Shown: positions 16,148 to 25,641, counted from the first letter of the stretch. The stretch is 64,000 nt of DNA from UBA1535 sp002323775 (GCA_031993545.1 DAMAHZ010000010.1:1-64000); one strand, 5' to 3'. Notes: a model not told the origin generated them from the letters alone. Translations and numbers: made by a program.

Positions 16148-17149
16148 ATGGCAGAGCTTTCAGGAAAACAAAAAGCAGCGGCGATAATTGTATCATTAGG
16201 TTCAGATACTGGATCTAAAATATATAAGCATCTAAATGAAGAAGACATAGAACAGCTAACTCTTGAAATAGCTCAGTTGAAAGCTATTTCTCCAGAAGAT
16301 TTCGAGAAAATATTAGAAGATTTCTATGCTATATGTCTAACCCAAAAAGTAATAACAGAAGGTGGAGTTGGTTACGCAAGAGATGTCTTAGAAAAAGCTT
16401 TTGGAGCTCAGATGGCGGCAAGCTTACTTGAAAGAGTAACAAAGTCTATGAAGACAAAAGCCTTTGAATTTATCAGAAAAGCCGATTACAAGAATTTGCT
16501 TTCTATTATACAAAATGAGCATCCTCAAACTATAGCCTTGGTTTTATCCTATGCAAGAACAGACCAAGCAGCAGCAGTCATCGGTGAATTACCTAAAGAA
16601 AAGAAGATTGCAGTTGTTGAAAGAATTGCAAAAATGGACAGGACTTCTCCGGAAGTAATCAAGCAAGTAGAGGAAGCCTTGCAAAAGAAATTTATGTCTG
16701 TTGTTTCTGTTGATTTCACAGAAATAGGTGGAATTGGCTACATAGCAGATGTAATGAACAATATGGACAGAGGAAACGAAAAATATGTCTTTGATGAATT
16801 AAGCAGAAAAGATATGAAATTAGCAGACGAAATCAGAAAGAGAATGTTTGTATTTGAAGACATTATTACTCTCGGCGGCAGAGATATACAACGCTTTATC
16901 AGAGAGGTTGACAGTAAAGATTTGGTTCTTGCCTTAAAAGGTGCTAATAAAGAAGTTGGAGAGGTTATACTTTCTAATATGTCCCAAAGAATGCAGGATA
17001 CTATTAAATCAGAGTTGGAATATACACATAATGTAAGATTAAGAGATGTTGAAGAAGCACAGCAAAGAATAGTTTCTGTTGTAAGAAGATTGGAAGAAGA
17101 AGGAGAATTAGTAATAACAAAGGGTGGAAAGGATGAGATAATTGTCTAA
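16148..17149 (+). CDS. fliG: Flagellar motor switch protein FliG
   Basis: 333 residues. Begins LSGKQKAAAIIVSLGSDTGSKIYKHL, the FliF-binding domain; the middle domain has the EHPQTIALVLSY segment (EHPQ motif) that contacts FliM; the C-terminal domain includes the charged torque helix (FVFEDIITLGGRDIQRFIREV), with Arg/Asp/Glu residues that interact with MotA. Two bases separate it from fliF, and GGGGAGG is a strong ribosome site. Confidence 0.97.
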   Translation: MAELSGKQKAAAIIVSLGSDTGSKIYKHLNEEDIEQLTLEIAQLKAISPEDFEKILEDFYAICLTQKVITEGGVGYARDVLEKAFGAQMAASLLERVTKSMKTKAFEFIRKADYKNLLSIIQNEHPQTIALVLSYARTDQAAAVIGELPKEKKIAVVERIAKMDRTSPEVIKQVEEALQKKFMSVVSVDFTEIGGIGYIADVMNNMDRGNEKYVFDELSRKDMKLADEIRKRMFVFEDIITLGGRDIQRFIREVDSKDLVLALKGANKEVGEVILSNMSQRMQDTIKSELEYTHNVRLRDVEEAQQRIVSVVRRLEEEGELVITKGGKDEIIV

Positions 17150-17906
17150 GATAATCAAATCAGACTATGTTATTATTCAAGAGCCTAAAAGTATTTACAA
17201 TAGCTTAGAACATCCTAAATCTACAGGAAAACATATAGATGTTAGAAACAGTTTATCGATGGTTTCAGATAGCGAAAGAGAAAAGATAATAGCCGATGCT
17301 ATCAAAGAATCAAAAGAAATTATAGAAACTGCTGATAATTATAAAATCAATATGCTTGCAACTGTTGATAAAGAGATAGAGGAGCATAGAAAAAGAGGCT
17401 ACGAAGTTGGATATACACAAGCTTATGAAAAAGGAAAAAGTCTTGGGTATGAAGAAGGAAAGATAATAGCACAAAAAGAAATAGATAAAAAAAGTGAAGA
17501 TCTCATAGCCGAGCTATGTAAGCAAATATACATGGTAGAGGATAGTAAGGACGAGATTATAAAAAGATATGAGAAAGATTTAGTTAAACTTGCTACTGAA
17601 ATAGCAGAAAAAATAATACGAGTAAAAATCAGTCAAAATGATGAGATAATAAAAGACATTCTAAATAACGCAGTAAAGGATTATAGAAATGTCGAATGGT
17701 TAAAAATCTATCTTTCAAAAAATGATTACATAACAATTTCTACTGATAAAAATATCATGGAAAGACTCTCGCAGATTTCTGAACATGTTGCTTTAGAAGC
17801 CATGGCAGATGGAGAGGATGGAGAATTGATAATTGAAAGCCCCGAAAATCTTATTGATTTAGGAGTAGATACTCAACTTAGCAATTTAAGAAATGCGATA
17901 TCATAA
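17142..17906 (+). CDS. fliH: Flagellar export ATPase regulator FliH
   Basis: 254 residues, starting at TTG with AAAGGATG 6 bases before it; the start overlaps the end of fliG by 8 bases, indicating translational coupling. The central region is a long glutamate/lysine-rich helix with the GYEVGYTQAYEKGKSLGYEEG pattern of small-xxx-small repeats typical of FliH, followed by the C-terminal FliI-binding domain (GEDGELIIESPENLIDLG). It binds and restrains FliI and carries export cargo to the gate. Confidence 0.93.
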   Translation: MSKIIKSDYVIIQEPKSIYNSLEHPKSTGKHIDVRNSLSMVSDSEREKIIADAIKESKEIIETADNYKINMLATVDKEIEEHRKRGYEVGYTQAYEKGKSLGYEEGKIIAQKEIDKKSEDLIAELCKQIYMVEDSKDEIIKRYEKDLVKLATEIAEKIIRVKISQNDEIIKDILNNAVKDYRNVEWLKIYLSKNDYITISTDKNIMERLSQISEHVALEAMADGEDGELIIESPENLIDLGVDTQLSNLRNAIS

Positions 17907-17961
17907 TCGTGTTATAATATGCTAAGCATATTGCAAAATAGTCTAAAGGAGATAACTTATT

Positions 17962-19272
17962 GTGAATTTTGAAGAACTTAGCAGACTGATAAATAAATCC
18001 GATTTTTTCACCTACATGGGCAAAGTAAAAAAAATCTCCGGACTAATGGTAGAAGCTACAGGATCTAAATATAAAATAGGCGAAATTTGTAAAATTTTAA
18101 CAGAAGATAATAAACAAATTGACACAGAGGTAGTTGGATTTAACGACGATAGAGTAATACTGATGCCTTATGAGGACATCAAAGGAATAGGACTTGGAAA
18201 TGTAGTTGTATCAACAGGTAAAAAGTTGCGAATTCCTGTAGGTGATTTTTTAAAAGGCAGGATAATAGATTCCAGAGGCAGGGCTATAGACGGAAAAGGT
18301 GAATTTGATAATATTGATGATTACTGCTATGTAGATAACGCCTATATCAATCCTTTATCAAGACCAAGAATAGATACAAGTTTAAGCTTTGGAGTTAAAG
18401 CTTTGGACGGAGTTCTGACTATAGGCAAGGGTCAAAGAATGGGTATATTTGCAGGTAGTGGAGTTGGAAAAAGTACACTGATGGGTATGGTCGCCAAGAA
18501 TGTAAAAGCTGACATAAATGTTATAGCTCTTGTAGGCGAGAGAGGCAGAGAGGTTAGAGAATTTATAGAGAAAGACTTGGGCGAGGAAGGTCTGGCAAGA
18601 TCTGTAGTAGTGGTAGCAACATCTGACCAGCCAGCCATGCTTAGACTTAAATGCTCCTTAGTTGCGACAACAATAGCTGAATACTTTAAGGATCAAGGCA
18701 AGGATGTTCTTCTGATGATGGACTCGCTGACAAGATTTGCGATGGCTCAAAGAGAGATAGGACTGGCAACAGGCGAGCCTCCTGTTTCAAGAGGATACAC
18801 TCCTTCAATATATGCAGAATTACCGAAATTATTGGAAAGAAGTGGAAATTTTGAACAAGGCTCAATAACAGGTATATACACAGTTTTGGTAGAGGGTGAT
18901 GATACAAATGAGCCAATATCAGATACAGTAAGAGGTATACTGGATGGTCACATAGTTTTGACAAGAGAATTAGCAAACAGAAATCACTTTCCAGCCATTG
19001 ATGTAAATGCGAGCATCTCTCGTTTGATGACTGATATAGCAGGCAAAAATCATATTAAAAACGCTAAAAAGCTAAGAGACATTTTGTCCTTATACTATGC
19101 AAATTACGACCTAATATCGATAGGTGCGTATAAAAAAGGCTCTAACCCAGCACTGGATTATGCTATTGACAAAGTTGATATAGTAAACAAATTTTTACAG
19201 CAGGAGATAAACGAAAGCTTTAGCTTTGAGGATACACTGAGCATTTTAAATGATATTGTAGGCAATGATTAA
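17962..19272 (+). CDS. fliI: Flagellum-specific export ATPase FliI
   Basis: 436 residues, starting at GTG with AAAGGAG upstream. It is an F1-beta-like ATPase with Walker A GSGVGKST at 165-172, the Walker B region DVLLMMDSLTRFAMAQREIG, and the family signature PSIYAELPKLLERSG. It drives export with FliH and FliJ, its immediate neighbours. The length is normal for FliI. Confidence 0.97.
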   Translation: MNFEELSRLINKSDFFTYMGKVKKISGLMVEATGSKYKIGEICKILTEDNKQIDTEVVGFNDDRVILMPYEDIKGIGLGNVVVSTGKKLRIPVGDFLKGRIIDSRGRAIDGKGEFDNIDDYCYVDNAYINPLSRPRIDTSLSFGVKALDGVLTIGKGQRMGIFAGSGVGKSTLMGMVAKNVKADINVIALVGERGREVREFIEKDLGEEGLARSVVVVATSDQPAMLRLKCSLVATTIAEYFKDQGKDVLLMMDSLTRFAMAQREIGLATGEPPVSRGYTPSIYAELPKLLERSGNFEQGSITGIYTVLVEGDDTNEPISDTVRGILDGHIVLTRELANRNHFPAIDVNASISRLMTDIAGKNHIKNAKKLRDILSLYYANYDLISIGAYKKGSNPALDYAIDKVDIVNKFLQQEINESFSFEDTLSILNDIVGND

Positions 19273-19298
19273 GATGAGAAAAGGTAATGTAGATTAAT

Positions 19299-19751
19299 AT
19301 GAAAAAATTCAAGTTTTCTTTAGAAAAAATATTGCAATTAAAGGAACAGATTTTAAAAAATTTAAAAAATGATTTATCCTTTCTACAAATGGCGCTTAAA
19401 GAAAAAGAGGCAGAGATACAAGACTTATGGTCAAAATATTATAAGACTGACAATGAATACAAGGAAAAATCCTCAAAATCTATAATGCCGTATGAAATTG
19501 CACAATACAAAGATTATATGAGCTATATTACAAACCTGATAAAAAAGAAAGAAGAAGAAAAATCTGTCATTCTGAAAAAAATAGAAGCAAAAAAACAAGA
19601 AATAATCAATATGAATATAGATATATCGACCTTGGAGAAGTTAAAGGATAAGAAGCTGGCAAAATATAATTACAAGGTTCAGAAGATGGAAGAAATACTA
19701 ATAGAAGAATTTGTTTCAAATTCAACATCAGTTTCAGCAGAAGCAAACTGA
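19299..19751 (+). CDS. fliJ: Flagellar export protein FliJ
   Basis: 150 residues, almost entirely a lysine/glutamate-rich coiled coil (FKFSLEKILQLKEQILKNLK at the start is characteristic). FliJ is the stalk-like chaperone that couples FliI to the FlhA gate. It is placed directly after fliI, as is usual. Confidence 0.9.
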   Translation: MKKFKFSLEKILQLKEQILKNLKNDLSFLQMALKEKEAEIQDLWSKYYKTDNEYKEKSSKSIMPYEIAQYKDYMSYITNLIKKKEEEKSVILKKIEAKKQEIINMNIDISTLEKLKDKKLAKYNYKVQKMEEILIEEFVSNSTSVSAEAN

Positions 19752-19843
19752 TAAGCTTATTAAATTAGACTATGAAAATTATGCTAAATCTTAGTATAAG
19801 TAAACATAGAATATAATTAAGATATGTAAGGAGGTGAAAATAA

Positions 19844-21298
19844 ATGAATGTAAACACGGACATCTTGAAAATGCTTTATCAGCAAGGTCTTAGTTCTGTA
19901 GGAACAAGTGGAATAGGAAATACTAATGGAACAACATCTGGCTTGGTAGGAGATGAAAATTCGTTTTTAGGAATACTGAATGAAGTAATTTCTAAAAATG
20001 GCTTAAATAAACTTACATCAGCTACATCAGAAAACAAGCAAAGCAGTAACAGTGAATTATCACTTGCAATTTCTCTGTTGATGCAGCAAATTACAGGAAG
20101 CAATTTAACAGGACAGTATCAAATTGATGAAATCTTGAATAACTTGAAAGATTCTGACGGATTGGGTATTGAAGCTTTAACTGGAATTGCTGAAAATTTA
20201 GGCTCAAATCCTAGTGCTTCAAACATAGACGGGCTTATAGAAGCTTTACAAGGATTAAAGCAAAGTAAAGCTAATGACGCACAAGAAAATGTTGTTGACA
20301 CTGTGAACTCAGAACCTGTTGCAACCACTAATACTAAAGAAAGCAGAAGTTTTCCAAAGGAAATAATGGATAGCATAAATTCTGCTAGACAGGCTCATGA
20401 GCTAATACGTGCAAGGATAAACCAAATTAGGGACTTTACAGGCAGAGCTAATGTAGGACAAGTTGATGCTTTGAATAATTTGAATACCTTGAATAATATA
20501 GAAGAATTGTTAGCAAATGGTCTCACAGGTGTAGATTTGCAAAATCTAAAGGTTTCCTTGATTTCAACTGATGATTTAAACAATGCTCCAATAGTTGATT
20601 CAATACTGGATATTGAGGAGATAGGAAGCACAGGGCAATCATTGCTAAATGCAGAACTTTTATCAGCAGAAGCAGGCTCACAAAATACTGAAGAAAATTC
20701 AAGTATGAGAAAAGATGAGTCAAGAGTTGATATTATAGGTGGAGGCATTCTAAATGCTAATGTAGTTAATACAACAGAGACCCAAGCTGACAATAAAGTA
20801 AACAAAGTTGATAATGAATTAACATCAGTAAGAGAAAGCGTATTTGAGCAGATAAAAGACCAAGTGTCAACGATGAGAGCAAATGATAAGCAATCTATAA
20901 CAATGCACCTTAAACCAGAAGAACTTGGTAAGTTAGACATAAAGATGGTTTTGGAAAAAGGAAATCTTTCTATAGAAATTCTTACCTCAAATGCAAAGGC
21001 TCACAGCTTGATTTTATCCAGCATACCAGAGCTAGAGAATGTTTTGAAAAATAGTATGGCATCAGATAGGAACTTTATGAACTTTGAAAGTGCTAAACAA
21101 TTATCTGAAGAAAATGCTAGACAAAACAATCATGGATACAACGGGCAGAACCCACATCAACAGCAAGAGCAAAACGAGAACAAGAGTGGGTATGAGCAAT
21201 TTTACACTACAAGCTTAGAGGATGGCGAAAAGGTTGATTTTTACACAGCATTTTCAAGAATGAGAGAAGCAAAAGAACAGATTTTTAGCAGAAGTTAA
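19844..21298 (+). CDS. fliK: Flagellar hook-length control protein FliK
   Basis: 484 residues. The N-terminal 330 residues are low-complexity, Asn/Ser/Thr/Gln-rich and poorly conserved, as expected for the molecular-ruler part. The conserved C-terminal domain appears at about 345-410 (SITMHLKPEELGKLDIKM, then SIPELENVLK) and contacts FlhB to switch export specificity. AGGAGGTG stands 7 bases before the ATG. A second FliK-like gene lies at 45904-47367. Confidence 0.93.
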   Translation: MNVNTDILKMLYQQGLSSVGTSGIGNTNGTTSGLVGDENSFLGILNEVISKNGLNKLTSATSENKQSSNSELSLAISLLMQQITGSNLTGQYQIDEILNNLKDSDGLGIEALTGIAENLGSNPSASNIDGLIEALQGLKQSKANDAQENVVDTVNSEPVATTNTKESRSFPKEIMDSINSARQAHELIRARINQIRDFTGRANVGQVDALNNLNTLNNIEELLANGLTGVDLQNLKVSLISTDDLNNAPIVDSILDIEEIGSTGQSLLNAELLSAEAGSQNTEENSSMRKDESRVDIIGGGILNANVVNTTETQADNKVNKVDNELTSVRESVFEQIKDQVSTMRANDKQSITMHLKPEELGKLDIKMVLEKGNLSIEILTSNAKAHSLILSSIPELENVLKNSMASDRNFMNFESAKQLSEENARQNNHGYNGQNPHQQQEQNENKSGYEQFYTTSLEDGEKVDFYTAFSRMREAKEQIFSRS

Positions 21299-21316
21299 GC
21301 AAAGGAGGCAAAAGAT

Positions 21317-22033
21317 ATGGATGTGAATGGTTATATTTCCCCGTTATATACAGGCAGAGGAGCAAATTATGTTTCAAAAGGCGGTGGCTCTAATCTTGGG
21401 ATGGATGATTTCCTAAAGTTATTAGCCGCACAATTAGCTAATCAAGATATGATGAATCCAAGCCAAGACACTGACTTTATAGCTCAGATGGCACAGTTTT
21501 CATCATTGCAATCCATGGACTCTATGGCAAAGATGACTTCCTTTAACCAATCTACTGCTTTAGTAGGAAAATATGTTGTAGTTGCAACATATGAAAAGGG
21601 TTTGGATAAAGATGGAAATCTAAAGCTTAAGACAGTGGAAGGATTTGTAGAAAAGGTAACTTTATTCGGAAATGAGCCTTCTATAATTGTTAATGGAAAG
21701 GCATATGGTTATTCAAATGTAATGGAGATTAAGACACCTCCAGAAACGTCTACAGTATTAAATAAAGCAGTTGCAACAGCGCTGGAAAACAAAACTACTG
21801 CTACAGTAAGTGAAGACGGTTCTACAGTACCTACTACATCTAAATGGGTTACACAAGAAGCAATGAATGCTTATACAGCAGCTATCGAATTAGCTCAAGC
21901 TATAGTTAATAAAGCAGATGCAACGAATGAAGAAAAAGTGAGTGCAATATCAGCATTATCCTTAGCAACAGAAACATTTAATAGCGCCAAGAAGAATGGA
22001 TTAAAAGAACCAGAAGTACCAGAGACACCATAA
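21317..22033 (+). CDS. flgD: Flagellar hook-capping protein FlgD
   Basis: 238 residues. The N-terminal segment (MDDFLKLLAAQLANQDMMNP then FIAQMAQFSSLQSM) is the FlgD signature. A middle beta domain is followed by an unusual C-terminal tail (about 145-238), Ala/Thr/Glu-rich with FIVAR-like helices (WVTQEAMNAYTAAIELAQAIVN). That tail is not part of ordinary FlgD and may be a surface extension. FlgD caps the growing hook. It follows fliK by 18 bases with AAAGGAGG. Confidence 0.94.
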   Translation: MDVNGYISPLYTGRGANYVSKGGGSNLGMDDFLKLLAAQLANQDMMNPSQDTDFIAQMAQFSSLQSMDSMAKMTSFNQSTALVGKYVVVATYEKGLDKDGNLKLKTVEGFVEKVTLFGNEPSIIVNGKAYGYSNVMEIKTPPETSTVLNKAVATALENKTTATVSEDGSTVPTTSKWVTQEAMNAYTAAIELAQAIVNKADATNEEKVSAISALSLATETFNSAKKNGLKEPEVPETP

Positions 22034-22095
22034 AAAGATAATATAAAATAATTATATTGAGTCTAGTATAAAAATTATGAGAAGGCGGTGAGTAG

Positions 22096-22509
22096 ATGTC
22101 AGACGTTAATTTTCTAAGAAATATAAGCAATATCAACTCCAACCTTGATATCAACTCAGTAAAAAGGCAGAACCTAAATAAGAGCACAAGCTCAAACGAT
22201 GGCTTGAAAGAAAGCTCGTTTAAGGAACTGTTAAATGAGAAGAAAGCTCAGGTAAATGCTCTTTCATTCTCAAAGCATGCAACAGAAAGAATTGAGCAAA
22301 GAAATATAGATATTGACGAATCAGTAGCCGGCAAGTTAAGTGAAGCCTTAGAACAAGCTAAGGACAAGGGTCTTAAAAATGTTCTGGTTATGATAGATTC
22401 ATCAGCGTTTATACTGAACACACTGAGCAACAAGGTTATAACAGCACTGAATAATTCAGAGCTAAAAGAAAATATTTTTACAAATATAGACGGAGCTGTA
22501 ATAAAATAG
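22096..22509 (+). CDS. Small flagellar operon protein (found between flgD and flgE in Firmicutes)
   Basis: 137 residues. The core FSKHATERIEQRNIDIDES, then GLKNVLVMIDSSAFILNTLSNKVITAL, is a conserved family found specifically in Firmicute flagellar operons just before flgE. Its biochemical role is not established to my knowledge; its place suggests hook assembly. AAGGCGGTGAG precedes the ATG. Confidence 0.88.
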   Translation: MSDVNFLRNISNINSNLDINSVKRQNLNKSTSSNDGLKESSFKELLNEKKAQVNALSFSKHATERIEQRNIDIDESVAGKLSEALEQAKDKGLKNVLVMIDSSAFILNTLSNKVITALNNSELKENIFTNIDGAVIK

Positions 22510-22513
22510 CCGG

Positions 22514-22632
22514 TCCACTTGTGGAGGCTAAGTGCTATGACTTATTGATTAGCACAGGTTCTTATCTAAGTAAAATTACAGCTTTAGGTAATAAAAAACA
22601 ATAAAATTATCTAATGGCTCGACAAAGTCGAG
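22514..22632 (+). promoter_or_regulatory. Hairpin-rich leader before flgE
   Basis: The 149-base gap before flgE holds three hairpins: TCCAC/GTGGA (22514-22525), GTGCTA/TAGCAC (22532-22555) and CTCGAC/GTCGAG (22618-22632), the last just upstream of the AAAGGAG ribosome site. None has a following T-tract, so they are more likely to affect mRNA processing or flgE translation than to terminate. No known riboswitch was recognised. Confidence 0.45.
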
Positions 22633-22658
22633 ACTATGTTTAAAGGAGAACAAATATT

Positions 22659-23537
22659 ATGATGAGATCATTATACTCAGGCGTTGCAGGCTTGAGAACA
22701 CACCAAACAAAGATGGACGTAGTAGGTAACAATATATCAAACGTAAATACATATGCTTATAAATCACAAAGAGCTACTTTTAGAGATTTGTACTATCAAA
22801 CTACAAGAGCTTCAAGTAACGGAGTAAATGCGATGCAGTTAGGATACGGTGCTCAAGTAGGATCAATTGATACTTTACACATGAGAGCTGGATATTCACC
22901 TACTGATAGACCTATGGATGTTTATATAGACGGAGAAGGATTTATTACTGTAGCAGATCCAAACGGCGGAGAGATGTATACTCGTGTAGGAGCTTTATCG
23001 TTTATGCCTATAAAGGGATCAGCTACTGGAGATTACAGATTAGTTGACATAAATGGAAATCCTATTCTAGGTTGTAATGCAACTATAACTGCTTCGACTC
23101 CTCCAACAAGTACTATAGGTGGTATTGATCCAGCGACTTCAGTAATTGCTACACCTGAAGAAGTAGTAGTTAAAAATTTTGCTGATTATACAAATATTTC
23201 TATAGGAGCAGACGGAATAATTACTGGTATAGATAAAACTGGAACAGTTTTACAATTGGGAGCTATAGCAATAGCTAAGATTTCTAATCCTGAAGGACTT
23301 ACAATGCAAGGAAACTCTTACTTTAAGGCTATAAACAACACAGGCGTTATTTCGTATAACAAAGCAAGCAAAAACGGAGTTGGTGGTTTAGTAACCGGAG
23401 CTTTGGAAATGTCAAACGTAGACCTTGCAAAAGAGTTTACAGATATGATTACAACTCAAAGAGGATACCAAGCTAACTCAAGAATAATCTCAGTTGTAGA
23501 CGAGATGCTACAAGAGCTTGTAAACTTAAAGAGATAA
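22659..23537 (+). CDS. flgE: Flagellar hook protein FlgE
   Basis: 292 residues, short as in the Bacillus hook protein. N-terminal LYSGVAGLRTHQTKMDVVGN and the ANxxNVNTxAYK-type element, central beta domain, and C-terminal MSNVDLAKEFTDMITTQRGY then ANSRIISVVDEMLQELVNLKR are the axial-protein ends that form the coiled-coil core. It is the only hook-sized axial gene after flgD; flgF and flgG are further on. AAAGGAG lies 10 bases before the ATG. Confidence 0.93.
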   Translation: MMRSLYSGVAGLRTHQTKMDVVGNNISNVNTYAYKSQRATFRDLYYQTTRASSNGVNAMQLGYGAQVGSIDTLHMRAGYSPTDRPMDVYIDGEGFITVADPNGGEMYTRVGALSFMPIKGSATGDYRLVDINGNPILGCNATITASTPPTSTIGGIDPATSVIATPEEVVVKNFADYTNISIGADGIITGIDKTGTVLQLGAIAIAKISNPEGLTMQGNSYFKAINNTGVISYNKASKNGVGGLVTGALEMSNVDLAKEFTDMITTQRGYQANSRIISVVDEMLQELVNLKR

Positions 23538-23560
23538 TTTTTAAAACTTAATATTGGGAG

Positions 23561-23598
23561 GATGCAGGCATTGTTGCTAAGCAATCAATGCTTGCATC
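23561..23598 (+). promoter_or_regulatory. Long perfect-type hairpin between flgE and flbD
   Basis: GATGCAGGCATTG (23561-23573) pairs with CAATGCTTGCATC (23586-23598) over 13 bp with one G-U, and the loop holds a further TTGC/GCAA stem. It starts 24 bases after the flgE stop. No U-tract follows, so it is not a standard terminator; a transcript-stabilising or processing hairpin separating the hook gene from the motor genes is more likely. A second inverted repeat TTACATTTT/AAAATGTAA lies at 23698-23725 before flbD. Confidence 0.6.
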
Positions 23599-23758
23599 AC
23601 ATCCATATAATGACTTATAGGTATATATAAAGTAAAATATAAGTTATTAAACTGTTTAGACAGAAAAAAATGCTACATAACTAAATACTTTAATAATTTA
23701 CATTTTGTTTTATATTAAAATGTAACAAAAAAATCTCCATAAGAGAGGGGCAATAATT

Positions 23759-23965
23759 ATGATAGTATTAGAAAAACTTAATAAAGAAGAGATAGTTCTT
23801 AATTCTAATCACATAGAAATAATAGAGACTATTCCTGAAACAAAAATTACTTTAACGTCAGGTAGATACTACTTGGTAATACAAAGTCCTGATGAGGTTG
23901 TTGATAGAATTATTAATTACAATCGAAAAGTTTATAGTAATTTAATAAAGGTAAACGAGGTGTGA
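23759..23965 (+). CDS. flbD: FlbD/SwrD-family flagellar protein
   Basis: 68 residues: MIVLEKLNKEEIVLNSNHIEIIE, then ETIPETKITLTSGRYYLV and VVDRIINYNRK are the family's conserved blocks. In Bacillus the homologue increases motor power output, fitting its position one base upstream of motA. GAGAGGGG precedes the ATG. Not related to the Caulobacter regulator of the same name. Confidence 0.93.
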   Translation: MIVLEKLNKEEIVLNSNHIEIIETIPETKITLTSGRYYLVIQSPDEVVDRIINYNRKVYSNLIKVNEV

Positions 23966-23966
23966 T

Positions 23967-24803
23967 ATGGATATATGGTTTTTAATTGGATTTATAGCAG
24001 CAATAGGCTTAACTTTATTTGGTATATCAAATGATCCATCACAAGGATTTAATGCAGTTTTGAATTTCTGGGATATTGGTAGTATTTACATAACAATAGG
24101 TGGAACTGTCGCTACAGTTCTTATGTCAGTTCCTTTCAAATACATAGCAAAGATTCCTGCTCATATGGGAATTCTTATGAAAAAGGAAAAAGTAAATATG
24201 CAAGGCTATATAGATGTTCTTGTAGAATTAGCTCAGGAAGCTAGGGTTAAAGGTCTATTGGCTTTGGAAGAAAAAGTAAATCAGATAGAAATAGATGATA
24301 AATTTTTAAAATTTTGTGTAATGTTAATAATTGATGCCTTAGAAGCAACTAAGGTTAGAGAACAAATTGAAAATGAGATAAGCTGTATAGAAGTAAGACA
24401 TGCTAATGCTTGGAAGGTTTATGAGCGTGGAGAGCAAATGGGTCCTGCATTCGGTATGTTAGGAACACTTATAGGTTTGATAAACATGCTTAAAAACCTA
24501 AATCCAGATGATTCGTCATCTCTGGGACAAGGTATGTCAACTGCTTTGATTACAACATTTTATGGGTCTTTTATAGCTAACGTAATATTTGGACCTATGG
24601 GTAACCGATTAAAAGCAAAACACGAGGAAGAAATGACTCTAAAAAATATGATTATGGAAGGTGTTTTGTCAATACAGGCTGGAGAAAATCCAAAATATAT
24701 CAGAGATAAATTAAACGCATATTTAACAAATAAAGAAAGAGATAAATCATCGCCTGATTCTGGCTCTGATGATGATGGTGGCAAAAATTCTAAAAGGAAA
24801 TAG
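23967..24803 (+). CDS. motA: Flagellar stator protein MotA
   Basis: 278 residues. Four transmembrane helices with a large cytoplasmic loop; MGPAFGMLGTLIGLINML and STALITTFYGSFIANVIFGP are the conserved third and fourth helices lining the channel. Charged residues in the loop interact with FliG. The C-terminal tail is polar (SSPDSGSDDDGG). It forms the ion channel with MotB, encoded next. Confidence 0.96.
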   Translation: MDIWFLIGFIAAIGLTLFGISNDPSQGFNAVLNFWDIGSIYITIGGTVATVLMSVPFKYIAKIPAHMGILMKKEKVNMQGYIDVLVELAQEARVKGLLALEEKVNQIEIDDKFLKFCVMLIIDALEATKVREQIENEISCIEVRHANAWKVYERGEQMGPAFGMLGTLIGLINMLKNLNPDDSSSLGQGMSTALITTFYGSFIANVIFGPMGNRLKAKHEEEMTLKNMIMEGVLSIQAGENPKYIRDKLNAYLTNKERDKSSPDSGSDDDGGKNSKRK

Positions 24804-24843
24804 TTATACATAGATAATTTATATTTGATGGTAGGTGAATAGA

Positions 24844-25641
24844 TTGGCAAGAAAAAGAACACCGCAGGCTGTAAATACTGGAGCATGGCTAAATACATAT
24901 GCTGATATGATTACACTTGTATTAACATTTTTTATACTGTTGTTTGCATTTTCTCAGATAAATTCAAAGAAATACGCAGATATAGCTAATGCACTTAATG
25001 GTGGCAATAAAAATAGAATACAGGTTCCTGAGGACTATCAACCTGGTTCGGATTTCCCAGGTACTGATGGACAAGATGATGGTAATAAATCACCTGAATC
25101 ATCAGAAGAAGATGAAGCAGAAGCAAAGGAAAGTATGGATGCCTTGTACAGAATATTGACAAATTATGTAACTGATAATAAACTTGAGGGAGATGTTTCT
25201 CTTGCAAGAATGGAAGATGAAATTTTTATACGCTTTGGCGATAAAATTTTATTCGATGGATATAGTTCAGCCATGAAACAAAGCGGAAAGGATATTCTTG
25301 ATATTCTTGTATTAGGTCTTGAAGAAGCACAAAACCATATAGAGTCAATTAGTATAGCAGGACATACAGCAAAGGTTGAAAATGAGTCTGTTGAGATAGA
25401 TAGAAAGCTTTCGTCAGCCAGAGCCACTGAAGTGCTTCTATATATACAAAATAAAGATATACTTGATGCAGCAAAGCTAACGGCAGTCGGATATGGACTT
25501 TATAAACCAATAGCTTCAAATGACACTCCTGAGGGAAGGGCTCAGAACAGGAGAGTTGAGATATACATAACAAGAAAGACTCATGAAAAAAGCACATTAG
25601 AGCGTTTTTATGAATTGCTTAAAGATAGGGAAAATAATTAA
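24844..25641 (+). CDS. motB: Flagellar stator protein MotB
   Basis: 265 residues from TTG at 24844, chosen because AGGTG (24833-24837) lies 6 bases upstream; a GTG at 24835 would sit inside that ribosome site. One transmembrane helix (about 14-36) begins with Asp in TYADMITLVLTFFILL, the ion-carrying aspartate. An acidic linker is followed by an OmpA-like peptidoglycan-binding domain (about 130-250; SIAGHTAKVENESVEIDRKLSSARA, then NRRVEIYI). It anchors the stator to the wall. Confidence 0.95.
   Translation: MARKRTPQAVNTGAWLNTYADMITLVLTFFILLFAFSQINSKKYADIANALNGGNKNRIQVPEDYQPGSDFPGTDGQDDGNKSPESSEEDEAEAKESMDALYRILTNYVTDNKLEGDVSLARMEDEIFIRFGDKILFDGYSSAMKQSGKDILDILVLGLEEAQNHIESISIAGHTAKVENESVEIDRKLSSARATEVLLYIQNKDILDAAKLTAVGYGLYKPIASNDTPEGRAQNRRVEIYITRKTHEKSTLERFYELLKDRENN

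Noticed and set aside
20395..20940. 181-residue minus-strand ORF opposite fliK
   Set aside because: No ribosome site or known domain; it lies wholly within the low-complexity part of fliK and follows from its codon usage.
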